Below are positions 1-6,375 of a stretch of 14,291 nt of DNA, in pieces. Within the stretch, counting starts at the first letter, position 1. Every line of letters starts with the position of its first letter. Location: contig CAZHRJ010000084.1 of NCBI GenBank assembly GCA_964534765.1, forward strand, positions 1-14,291. The letters are read 5' to 3'. Position numbers and translations under genes: made by a program. Source of the DNA: CAZHRJ01 sp964534765. GTDB taxonomy: Bacteria; Lindowbacteria; 2-12-FULL-62-27. The notes beneath the pieces were generated by a model. That model saw only the letters and a program-made list of their open reading frames with translations, ran no database searches and was not told where the DNA came from.

Positions 1-2
1 CA

Positions 3-530
3 TCGTTTGCGCCGCCGCCGGAAGCGGAGCCTTCCTCCGTTGCCGCCGCCGTCTCAGCCGCGCTGGACAACTGGCTGGAAGCGTCCTTTGATGACATCGT
101 CGTGGGCGAGGAACAGGCCGAGGAGCCTCAGGAGGAACCGGCGGATCTTCGACCGGACGAGGCGAAGGGACCCGAAGGCCGGGAGGAGCAGATCATGGAG
201 GAATTGGGCGGCATCGGTGAAGAAATTCTGATCGGCGATGGCCAGGAGGGGGCGATTGAGAGTATCGATGCGATCGACGCGATTGTCGAACCGTCCGATG
301 TCCTCCTGGAGGACGCCATCACGGATATCACCACCGCCGGCGCGACCGAGGCGGAACAAGAGGCGGCGCTGTCGACGACGGATATTTCGGACGAGCCGGT
401 TTCGCAGCAGGCACTGGACGAAACGACGTCTGAGGAACAGTCACTGAGACTCCTGGAAGAAACGGTCCGATCCATCGGTGGGACGTCCGACGAAGTGGAC
501 CTCTTCGGCAAACCGCCGTCGCATCCATGA
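3..530 (+). CDS. C-terminal part of an acidic protein of unknown function (5' end outside window)
   Basis: The frame is open from the left edge of the window to a TGA at 528-530, giving 175 residues without a required start codon, so the gene begins upstream. The visible part is very rich in Glu, Asp, Ala, Ser and Thr and has almost no aromatic residues or cysteines. It starts with a Pro/Ala-rich linker, continues with a Glu-rich stretch and several Ile/Asp/Glu-rich runs, and ends in Phe-Gly-Lys-Pro-Pro. No catalytic motif, membrane segment or recognisable domain is visible; it looks like a disordered or weakly helical acidic tail. An internal ATG at 102 would give a 142-aa product, but the open upstream frame has the same composition, so that is probably not the start. 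It lies 19 nt before the HD-GYP gene on the same strand and may share its transcript. I do not recognise the family; the reading frame itself is likely real. Confidence 0.6.
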   Translation, partial: SFAPPPEAEPSSVAAAVSAALDNWLEASFDDIVVGEEQAEEPQEEPADLRPDEAKGPEGREEQIMEELGGIGEEILIGDGQEGAIESIDAIDAIVEPSDVLLEDAITDITTAGATEAEQEAALSTTDISDEPVSQQALDETTSEEQSLRLLEETVRSIGGTSDEVDLFGKPPSHP

Positions 531-549
531 TCTCCCGTGGACGGCTCAC

Positions 550-1680
550 ATGACCGACCCGGCCGACCCGGCATCGCAAGAGGCGCAGGCATCGACGCGG
601 GTCATTGGCATCTCCTTTGCCAGGCCCGGCATGTCGCTTTCCCGGCCTGCGGTCCCCGAGAATGGCCGGATCATTTTTACGACCGGCACGGTTCTCGATA
701 AGGGAAAGATCAAGATCCTGCGCAATACCTATATCCGGCATATCTACATCATCTACGACAGCAAGTGGGATCTGCCCGCGGACGCGTTCGCCGGCGACCC
801 CGATTCCGATGATGGCGGCGCCGTTGTCGCGGTCAGCGGGCTGCTGGCCAGTATCCAGGGATTGAACACGGAACTGGTTCGGGAAAAAAAACTCGGCGTC
901 GAAACCCTGAAAACCATGGGCGCGGAAATTTTTTCCCGGATTCAGCACGAGCCTGTATTCGAAATCCTGCTTCAAGTCGACTCCCACGCCAATTATCTGT
1001 TCGGACATATGGTCAACGTTGCGGTTCTGACCGTGGCCGTCACCCGAAACTTGAAGATGGCGTCGAAAGACATCTGGAATATTTTCGTCAGCGGCCTGAT
1101 GTTCGACGTCGGCATGCTGCATGTCCGGGAGGAACTCTGGCTCTCGGACAAGAAACTCAAAGAGTCACAGATTGACGAGGTCCGGCGGCATACCGAATTC
1201 GGATACAACGCCATCCGCCGCGCCCGCGGGGTGGACGAGGCATGGGCTCTCCCGGCGCTCGAACATCACGAACGCGTGGACGGGTCCGGATATCCGGACG
1301 GCAAGGATGGCCGGGTCCTTCAGATTCCCAGCCGCGTGATCGCGGTGTGCGACGTGTATGGCGCGCTCATACGTGACCGGACGTGGAGAAAGGCGTTCCG
1401 GCCGGACGAGGCAATCCGGCAGATGATCGCCGGCGGGAGCCAGTTCGACCGGGAGATCCTGGCGCATCTGGCGAAAACCCTGGGGGTCTATCCGGTGGGA
1501 ACGATCGTCAAACTTTCGGACGGCCGGACCGGCGAGGTCGTTGCGGTCAACCCGGTCGATCCGCTCCGTCCGGTCGTCGAGGTCCAAGACGGCGGCGCCG
1601 CGGAACGCGTCACCCTGGCCGACCAGCCGGCTCTGTCGGTCCTGTCCGTTCTGTCCGGCCCGAAAGGGAAAGGCGGCTGA
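550..1680 (+). CDS. HD-GYP domain protein with degenerate HD motif
   Basis: This is a 376-aa protein. Residues 1-110 form an N-terminal region typical of HD-GYP proteins (Gly-Thr-Val-Leu-Asp about 46-50, then a short alpha/beta stretch). Residues about 125-315 are an HD-GYP domain, the family that hydrolyses cyclic di-GMP. The GYP signature is intact (HHERVDGSGYPDG, 239-251), as are H153, H214 and the Asp of Val-Cys-Asp (268). The signature that should read HDxGK is FDVGML (185-190), so the metal-ligand His is Phe and the Lys is Leu. A C-terminal beta-rich tail (about 314-346) of the kind seen in other HD-GYP proteins follows. I chose the ATG at 550 because an in-frame ATG at 478 would overlap the preceding gene and add an unrelated leader; no clear Shine-Dalgarno precedes either. 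The reductase gene starts 2 nt after the stop. The protein may be a c-di-GMP binder or a weakened phosphodiesterase. Family call secure; activity uncertain. Confidence 0.88.
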   Translation: MTDPADPASQEAQASTRVIGISFARPGMSLSRPAVPENGRIIFTTGTVLDKGKIKILRNTYIRHIYIIYDSKWDLPADAFAGDPDSDDGGAVVAVSGLLASIQGLNTELVREKKLGVETLKTMGAEIFSRIQHEPVFEILLQVDSHANYLFGHMVNVAVLTVAVTRNLKMASKDIWNIFVSGLMFDVGMLHVREELWLSDKKLKESQIDEVRRHTEFGYNAIRRARGVDEAWALPALEHHERVDGSGYPDGKDGRVLQIPSRVIAVCDVYGALIRDRTWRKAFRPDEAIRQMIAGGSQFDREILAHLAKTLGVYPVGTIVKLSDGRTGEVVAVNPVDPLRPVVEVQDGGAAERVTLADQPALSVLSVLSGPKGKGG

Positions 1681-1682
1681 CG

Positions 1683-2510
1683 ATGAGTTTGAAAGATCGG
1701 ATGAAACCGTTGATTCTAGAGAAAAAGACGACGATCGGATATCCGGGCCTTGCGGTTTTCCGGTTGAAGCCGCCGGATGGGCCGATTGTCGAATTTGAGG
1801 CGGGCCAGTACATCACGCTGGGCGACGACGTGATGAAAGAGGAGGGCATGAAGTTTGTGCCGAGGCCGTATTCCGTTGCGTCCTCGCCGCTGGTCAAGGA
1901 TTCGATCGAATTTTATATCGTCCAGGTCGACGGCGGAGAATTCACGCCCCATCTCTTTTCCAAAAAGGTCGGCGAGGCGCTCTGGTACATGGGTCCCAAG
2001 GGCAAATTCACGCTTTCCCGGACCAGGGCATCCCATCTGGTTTTCATCTGCACCGGCACGGGGCTGGCGCCGTACATCAGCATGTTGCGCACGCTCAAGT
2101 CCTCGGGGCAGTCGCGTGGGAAAGTGATCACCCTGATGTACGGCAACCGGACCAGCGTGGAGATGGGATACCGGGATGAGTTGCGAGGGTACGAGGTTGA
2201 TCCGGATTTTGATTTTGTTTTTCTCCCCACCGTCAGCCGGCCGGAAGACGACAAGTGGTGGAACGCGACGATGGGCCGCGGTCGAGTCAACGACACGCTC
2301 CGTCATATCCTGGGGATGCCCCGGGAGGGCAAACTCGAGCCGGTTCTACCGGCGCATCAGAACCGGGACGTGCTGATCGAACGGATGCCTCGCGGCCGGA
2401 CAGCCTTTTATCTATGCGGAAATCCCCAGATGATCACTGACGGCAAGGGCGCGCTGGCCCATGTGTCCTGGGCCGACGACCATCATATATTTTCGGAGGA
2501 CTACTGGTAG
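1683..2510 (+). CDS. fpr: Ferredoxin/flavodoxin-NADP+ reductase (Fpr-type)
   Basis: This 275-aa FAD enzyme should exchange electrons between NADP(H) and ferredoxin or flavodoxin in the cytoplasm. The FAD-binding signature RPYS is at 61-64, followed by a strand resembling bacterial Fpr (EFYIVQVDGGEFTPHLF, 76-92). The NADP-binding loop GTGLAP is at 125-130, the CGNPQM motif at 245-250, and the chain ends in Tyr-Trp, the aromatic C-terminus typical of bacterial Fpr that packs near the flavin. It is longer than Escherichia coli Fpr (248 aa); the extra length seems to lie before RPYS and around residues 185-235. The ATG at 1683 follows the upstream TGA by 2 nt, and an AAAGG run sits within the preceding gene end. 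The next gene starts 1 nt after the stop, so it is embedded in an operon with a nucleotide transporter. It could serve the KorAB-generated ferredoxin pool encoded about 7.5 kb away; that link is inference. Confidence 0.9.
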   Translation: MSLKDRMKPLILEKKTTIGYPGLAVFRLKPPDGPIVEFEAGQYITLGDDVMKEEGMKFVPRPYSVASSPLVKDSIEFYIVQVDGGEFTPHLFSKKVGEALWYMGPKGKFTLSRTRASHLVFICTGTGLAPYISMLRTLKSSGQSRGKVITLMYGNRTSVEMGYRDELRGYEVDPDFDFVFLPTVSRPEDDKWWNATMGRGRVNDTLRHILGMPREGKLEPVLPAHQNRDVLIERMPRGRTAFYLCGNPQMITDGKGALAHVSWADDHHIFSEDYW

Positions 2511-2511
2511 A

Positions 2512-5271
2512 ATGAAAGCCCGCCTCCTCTCAAAGCTTCATCTGTCGGCGGATGAATTCGCCCGCACGGCCTATCTGGCGGTTTTGTTTTTTCTGCTCGT
2601 CAACGGCATCTTCTTCGGCCGCAACGCACGGGATTCGATCTTTCTCGTCAAAGTCGGGCTGGCGTCGCTTCCGTACGCCTACATGCTCAATGCCGTGCTG
2701 GCGATCGGATCGGCGTTTGTCTACGCGATGTTCGTCGACAAACTTGACCGCTTCAAACTGGTGCGCTCCATTCTTCTGATCTTCATTACCGCGCTGGTCA
2801 CTATTTTTTTCGGGCTTAAAACCGAGTTCCGGTGGTTTTACTGGGCCACCTATTCGATCGTGCAAGTCATCTGGATCATGTCCCTCATGCTGTTCTGGAC
2901 ATTCGCGGCGGATTTCTTCGACCTCGTCCAGTCCAAACGCATTTTCCCCCTGATCGGCATGGGGGGACTGGTCGGGATGATCACGTCGGGTCTCATCGCA
3001 AAACCGCTGGTCAACGCATTCGGCACAGAAAAACTTTTTCTGGCCTGGGCCGTGCTCCTGGGCGCGGGTCTTCTGGTCGTCAACGCTCTCGTGCCGCTGC
3101 GGCCCGCGGCGTCAAAACCCAGGGCGAAAAAACGCGAGGCCAGCCGCAGCCAGGCGGAACAGTTTCTCGAAGGCATCCGCAACGTCCGGCGCACGCCGCT
3201 TCTGATCAACATGGTCGTCCTGATTCTCGCCCTCTGGATTGTCTTTACTCTCATCGATTTTCAGTTCAACCAGGTCGCCCGGGACCATTTCACGGACGAG
3301 AGCGGGAAAATCGACAAGGACGCGCTCACGGGGTTTCTCGGCATTTTTCGAAGCTGGGGTGGCGCCTGTTGCCTGTTGTTCCAGCTTTTTATCACGCCCA
3401 TTCTGCTCAAGCGCGTCGGGGTCGCGTTCACCATGACTGTGCATCCGGCGTATCTGTTGTTCTCCATCGGCGGCATGGTGCTGGCCTTCGGATTCTGGCC
3501 GGCCTGCGCCGCCAAATTCGGCGATCATGTCCTCCTCTACACCGCCACCGACGTGGCCTATCAGCTCCTCTTCAACCCCATCCCCGCCGCCCAGCGAGGC
3601 CGCGCGCGCGCGTTTGTCGAGGGTTATATCAAACCTTTTTCGCAGGGCATGGCGGGCGTGGTGCTTCTGCTCCTCGTGGAGCTGAAACTCGGGCCTCAGC
3701 AGATCGCCGCCTGCAACCTTGTCCTGGCTGTCGTGTGGTTTCTGTCGGCGGCGCTCTTGAAGAAAAACTATTTGCAGGCCGTCGTCTCGAATCTTCAGGT
3801 CGGTCAGGGCGGCGTGCCCGTCCTGTCCGCTCTTTCGGTTGAAAACATGGCCGCCACCATCCGGGAAATGGAGGCGAAGATCCGGTCCGACCAGCCGGAC
3901 GAAATATCGTTCGCGGTCGAATACTTTCTCTTCATCAAACACGAAGACGCCGCACCGCTCTGCGTGCCGCTGCTTTCCCATGCCGATCCGTCTGTCCGGC
4001 GCATCGGATGCCGCGCCGTCGGTCAGTTGGGCGGCAGGGAGCTGCTGCCCACCCTGGAAGGGGCGCTGCGGGATTCTCACCCGGATGTCATCCGGGAGGC
4101 GCTGGCGGGCATCCGCCGGATTGGCGGAGAGGAGCAGCTACCGTCCCTGGGCGCTCTGCATCTTCATCCGGACCTCTCGATTGTGGCGGAGGGCGTCGAG
4201 ACGGCGGCGGAGGTTGGCGGATTTGACGGCATCCTGGGGACGGCGGAACTTCTGAAGCGGTGGTCGAAAAGTCAGGACGTGCGGGAACTGGAACTGCTGG
4301 CCTCGATTCTGGGCCGGCTGAAGATCAAATCCTTTCTGCCGGTTCTGCTGGAATTGACGCAGCACCCGAATCCCAAAGTATCGGAGACGGCCATAAAATC
4401 ATTGACGGCGTTCAAGGATGAACGCGTTCTCCCGGCCCTCTTCGACGGACTCCGGCATGAGACCCTGTTCCCGCAGTTGCAGTCTTATTTTTCGTCCTGC
4501 GGCGTCCATCTCAAGGAATCGATTCTGAAACTCTACCGGACCGAAACCAAACGGCGCCGGGTCAAACGGCGGCTGTTTGAAGCCATCGCGCGAAACAGCA
4601 AGTGGGATCCGTCTGACCTGCTGTTCGAGGAGCTGAATTCGGAGGATCCCGCGATCCGGTATCTGAGTCTCTACCACCTCTCCCACCGCGGAACCCAGAA
4701 CCTGCCGGAACCAGCGGTCCACGGAGTCTTGCGGCGCGAGATCGAGCACTGGATCCGGCTGGAGTCTCTCCGGGAACATCTGGTGGATCTGGCGCGGGCG
4801 GACAATACGAAATCGCTCATCCAGTTTGTCATCGACGAGGAGGTGTATCAGACCCGCAAAACCCTCTTTCTGGCTCTGGGTTTTTTGAAGGACCGGCCGA
4901 CTGTCCAGCGCATTTACCGGAACATCTTCTACGGCTCGCCGACCGACCGGGCGCTGGCGCTGGAGGCGCTGGACAATCTGGGACTCAGGCCCTGGGCGCC
5001 TCTCATCTCGCCGCTTCTGGACGGCCAGAGGCGCGGCGAGGCGTTGAAGGAGTTTCAGAAGCATTTTTCCGATACCCGCTTTGACATCGAGCATACGCTC
5101 CGAATATTTTTGTCAATGTCCTACGAGTACATCCTGTCGGTCATTCTGTATGTCTGGCGGGAGACGGAGGACAAACCGCGCCGGGATGTGGTAGAGTCCC
5201 TGAGGTCGCATTCCTCCGGACTGGTCCGGGAGAATGCCGAGGCTGCGGTGCTGGCGCTGGGAGGAACATGA
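2512..5271 (+). CDS. NTT/ATP:ADP-antiporter-like transporter with C-terminal HEAT repeats
   Basis: This is a 919-aa fusion. Residues about 20-420 contain roughly 12 hydrophobic helices and resemble the nucleotide transporter (AAA/NTT, Npt1/Npt2-like) family, with segments such as FFGRNARDSIFLVKVG (34-49), SKRIFPLIGMGGLVGM (141-156) and LLFNPIPAAQRGRARAFVEG (352-371). A basic cytoplasmic loop lies between TM6 and TM7 (about 198-217). Residues about 440-915 form a soluble helical region with many HEAT-like repeats, clearest at 460-600 (paired helices with Asp-Pro-Ser-Val-Arg and His-Pro-Asp-Val type turns). The ATG at 2512 is 1 nt after the reductase stop, with GGAGGA at 2495-2500; an in-frame ATG at 2461 lies inside the reductase gene and is disfavoured. 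The substrate cannot be deduced: classical NTTs exchange ATP and ADP in obligate intracellular bacteria, but such fusions also occur in free-living lineages. The stop is directly followed by a cyclic-nucleotide-binding gene, probably a partner subunit. Confidence 0.88.
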   Translation: MKARLLSKLHLSADEFARTAYLAVLFFLLVNGIFFGRNARDSIFLVKVGLASLPYAYMLNAVLAIGSAFVYAMFVDKLDRFKLVRSILLIFITALVTIFFGLKTEFRWFYWATYSIVQVIWIMSLMLFWTFAADFFDLVQSKRIFPLIGMGGLVGMITSGLIAKPLVNAFGTEKLFLAWAVLLGAGLLVVNALVPLRPAASKPRAKKREASRSQAEQFLEGIRNVRRTPLLINMVVLILALWIVFTLIDFQFNQVARDHFTDESGKIDKDALTGFLGIFRSWGGACCLLFQLFITPILLKRVGVAFTMTVHPAYLLFSIGGMVLAFGFWPACAAKFGDHVLLYTATDVAYQLLFNPIPAAQRGRARAFVEGYIKPFSQGMAGVVLLLLVELKLGPQQIAACNLVLAVVWFLSAALLKKNYLQAVVSNLQVGQGGVPVLSALSVENMAATIREMEAKIRSDQPDEISFAVEYFLFIKHEDAAPLCVPLLSHADPSVRRIGCRAVGQLGGRELLPTLEGALRDSHPDVIREALAGIRRIGGEEQLPSLGALHLHPDLSIVAEGVETAAEVGGFDGILGTAELLKRWSKSQDVRELELLASILGRLKIKSFLPVLLELTQHPNPKVSETAIKSLTAFKDERVLPALFDGLRHETLFPQLQSYFSSCGVHLKESILKLYRTETKRRRVKRRLFEAIARNSKWDPSDLLFEELNSEDPAIRYLSLYHLSHRGTQNLPEPAVHGVLRREIEHWIRLESLREHLVDLARADNTKSLIQFVIDEEVYQTRKTLFLALGFLKDRPTVQRIYRNIFYGSPTDRALALEALDNLGLRPWAPLISPLLDGQRRGEALKEFQKHFSDTRFDIEHTLRIFLSMSYEYILSVILYVWRETEDKPRRDVVESLRSHSSGLVRENAEAAVLALGGT

Positions 5272-5739
5272 GTGCTCACGCTTGAACGAATCCTGATGCT
5301 CAAGCAGGTCAGTTTGTTTTCAGGGCTGCATATTCAGGAACTAAGGCTGATCGCGGAGATCGTCGAAGAGATGACCGCCGATGAGGGGGAGATCCTGTTC
5401 AATCAGGGCGAGCCGGGCGATTCGATGTACATGATCATCGAGGGCAGGGTCCAGATTCTCCTCGCGGACGGGACGCCGTTCAAGGTATTTTCCGCGTTTG
5501 AGGCGTTTGGTGAAATGGCGCTGCTGGACGACGAGCCGCGGTCGGCGAGCGCGAAGTCGATTGAGGCATGCAAATTTTTACGGATTGAGCGGGACAAGTT
5601 TCTGGCGCTGCTGACCCAATACCCGGATATCTCCGCCGGACTTCTGCGCATGATGAGCCGCCGTCTGCGGTCGGAACTCGCCGCCCCGGCCCAATCCGCC
5701 CCCGAACAGGATTCCGCATCCAGCGCGTTCCGGCAGTGA
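5272..5739 (+). CDS. Cyclic-nucleotide-binding (Crp-like sensor) domain protein
   Basis: The 155-aa protein is one cNMP-binding beta-barrel without a DNA-binding helix-turn-helix. A leader helix (about 9-30, LKQVSLFSGLH) precedes the barrel. The conserved turn NQGEPGDSMYMIIEGRV is at 44-60, and the phosphate-binding cassette FGEMALLDDEPRSASA at 79-94 keeps both the Glu (81) and Arg (90) that contact ribose and cyclic phosphate in CRP and PKA, so ligand binding is plausible. The C-terminus is an Ala/Ser/Pro-rich tail. The start is GTG at 5272, immediately after the transporter TGA (5269-5271), with GGGAGG upstream; an in-frame ATG at 5296 is the alternative. The zero-gap junction suggests translational coupling. 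In related systems the cNMP domain is fused to the transporter-HEAT protein, so this is likely its detached regulatory domain. The ligand (cAMP, cGMP or other) is unknown. Confidence 0.87.
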   Translation: MLTLERILMLKQVSLFSGLHIQELRLIAEIVEEMTADEGEILFNQGEPGDSMYMIIEGRVQILLADGTPFKVFSAFEAFGEMALLDDEPRSASAKSIEACKFLRIERDKFLALLTQYPDISAGLLRMMSRRLRSELAAPAQSAPEQDSASSAFRQ

Positions 5740-5741
5740 AT

Positions 5742-5806
5742 ATCCCCGTTAGCGGTCACTGGGGGGGTTGCCATCCATGGCAACCCTTGGATGGGCTAAC
5801 GGGGAT
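5742..5806. repeat. 65-bp composite inverted repeat (nested hairpins) in the convergent intergenic region
   Basis: The outer arms ATCCCCGTTAGC (5742-5753) and GCTAACGGGGAT (5795-5806) are a perfect 12-bp inverted repeat. Inside is a second perfect hairpin, GGGTTGCCA (5765-5773) with TGGCAACCC (5778-5786) around a 4-nt loop. CCATCCA (5771-5777) can alternatively pair with TGGATGG (5788-5794), which excludes the inner hairpin. A small third hairpin, TTGTAC/GTACAA (5806-5811 and 5818-5823), abuts it. The element begins 2 nt after the cNMP gene stop. No T-run follows on the + strand, so it is not a classical terminator for that operon. It could be an mRNA 3'-end stabiliser, a REP/MITE-like element or a small structured RNA. 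Confidence 0.65.
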
Positions 5807-5821
5807 TGTACATCCCTGTAC

Positions 5822-5851
5822 AAAAAAAGGGACACGCTTGTGGCGTGTCCC
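5822..5851 (-). terminator. Rho-independent terminator of the TIGR04073-like gene
   Basis: Read on the minus strand, a perfect 9-bp stem GGGACACGC/GCGTGTCCC (5843-5851 and 5829-5837) with a 5-nt loop is followed directly by seven T (5828-5822). It lies 52 bp past the minus-strand stop at 5904. On the + strand the stem is followed by TGATTG, so termination is directional. Confidence 0.88.
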
Positions 5852-5903
5852 TGATTGACAGCTTCGTTACAAACTTACAGCCGATTCGCGAATCGCCTGA
5901 TCC

Positions 5904-6212
5904 TTACTTCCACGTATCAAACGGGGATTCCGGCTCGACAATCGGCGAGAAATCCTCATTCGGAACGCCGATGGGGAAAGTCGCAATTTCGACTGCGCCC
6001 ACCAGTTCGCGTTTGACGGTATTGACCAGCCCCGGAACAATCCCCTGAGCTCCGTCCGTCTTTAATGCCCCAAAGAACTCAACCCAGCCAAACGCCCCGT
6101 TCATAATCCCACGGGTCAGCTTGCCCACCGCGTTATTCTCGGCGGCAAACGCGCCCACGGTAAATGTGAAACACAAGGCAACAGCCAGTCCTAAAACGAG
6201 TGCTTTCTTCAT
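5904..6212 (-). CDS. Small secreted protein, TIGR04073-like (exosortase-system-associated)
   Basis: The 102-aa product starts with a classical signal peptide: two Lys, a hydrophobic core (LVLGLAVALCFTFTVG, 5-20) and an Ala-Phe-Ala cleavage site about residue 23. The mature part of about 79 aa has NAVGKLTRGIMNGAFGWVEF (27-46), a Gly-rich middle (GAQGIVPGLVNTVKRELVGA), an Ala-Thr-Phe-Pro motif and a Pro-rich end (SPIVEPESPFDTW). These spaced motifs match my memory of TIGR04073, a short exported family found repeatedly in genomes with exosortase/PEP-CTERM systems; its molecular role is unknown. It is monocistronic: it has its own promoter candidate, a near-perfect Shine-Dalgarno and a strong terminator, unlike the tightly packed neighbours, which suggests independent and possibly high expression. 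No exosortase or PEP-CTERM gene lies in the window. The family name is from recall and should be confirmed by HMM search. Confidence 0.85.
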   Translation of the reverse strand: MKKALVLGLAVALCFTFTVGAFAAENNAVGKLTRGIMNGAFGWVEFFGALKTDGAQGIVPGLVNTVKRELVGAVEIATFPIGVPNEDFSPIVEPESPFDTWK

Positions 6213-6220
6213 GGCACCGC

Positions 6221-6232
6221 TTCACCTCCTTT
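6221..6232 (-). promoter_or_regulatory. Strong Shine-Dalgarno of the TIGR04073-like gene
   Basis: On the minus strand this reads AAAGGAGGTGAA, almost a full anti-SD complement, ending 8 nt before the ATG at 6212. It is the best ribosome-binding site in the window; most other starts have weak or no SD. It fixes the start codon and implies efficient translation. Confidence 0.85.
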
Positions 6233-6238
6233 CAAAAA

Positions 6239-6266
6239 ACTATGACTACCAAATTCAATATGTCTA
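6239..6266 (-). promoter_or_regulatory. Candidate sigma70-type promoter of the TIGR04073-like gene
   Basis: On the minus strand, TAGACA (6266-6261, 5/6 to the -35 consensus) and CATAGT (6244-6239, 4/6 to the -10 consensus) are separated by 16 bp. Transcription would start just ahead of the Shine-Dalgarno. Both boxes fall within the direct repeats at 6241-6272. Consensus scoring only. Confidence 0.35.
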
Positions 6267-6272
6267 CCAAAT
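6241..6272. repeat. Imperfect 14-bp direct repeat, period 18
   Basis: TATGACTACCAAAT (6241-6254) recurs as TATGTCTACCAAAT (6259-6272) with one mismatch and an 18-bp period. It lies between the divergent TIGR04073-like gene and nth, about 29-60 bp upstream of the former's start, overlapping its candidate promoter. Tandem operator half-sites for an unidentified regulator are one possibility. Confidence 0.6.
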
Positions 6273-6375
6273 GGCAAGCCCAAAAGCAACTATTTTTTTG
6301 TTTTCTGCCCCCCCGACCGCCCCCCCGGCCGCGTTCGGCATTGACGGGCGTACCAGCCGGACGCACTCTGCGTCC

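Noticed and set aside
478..549. Upstream ATG at 478 as the HD-GYP start
   Set aside because: It would overlap the preceding gene by 53 bp and adds a basic leader unlike the family; 550 gives non-overlapping genes.
328..1122. Minus-strand 264-codon open frame opposite the acidic protein end and HD-GYP N-terminus
   Set aside because: No domain features and antisense to supported genes; considered a GC-driven shadow.
2832..3842. Plus-strand 336-codon open frame in another phase within the transporter gene
   Set aside because: It is an alternative frame of the transmembrane region; the translation is Arg/Pro/Gly-rich low complexity with no motif, while the overlapping frame is a clear NTT-like protein.
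5806..6048. Short plus-strand open frame across the terminator and the end of the TIGR04073-like gene
   Set aside because: It covers the terminator stem and is antisense to the secreted protein gene; no SD and no similarity.
6295..6330. T-run and C-runs suggesting a terminator or slippage element
   Set aside because: No stem precedes the T-run on either strand, and the C-tracts appear to be compositional; noted only as a place where sequencing errors could occur.
6271..6375. ATG at 6271 as the nth start
   Set aside because: It lies inside the direct repeats and promoter region of the divergent gene and adds a low-complexity Pro/Ala-rich leader not seen in the family. It cannot be fully excluded.
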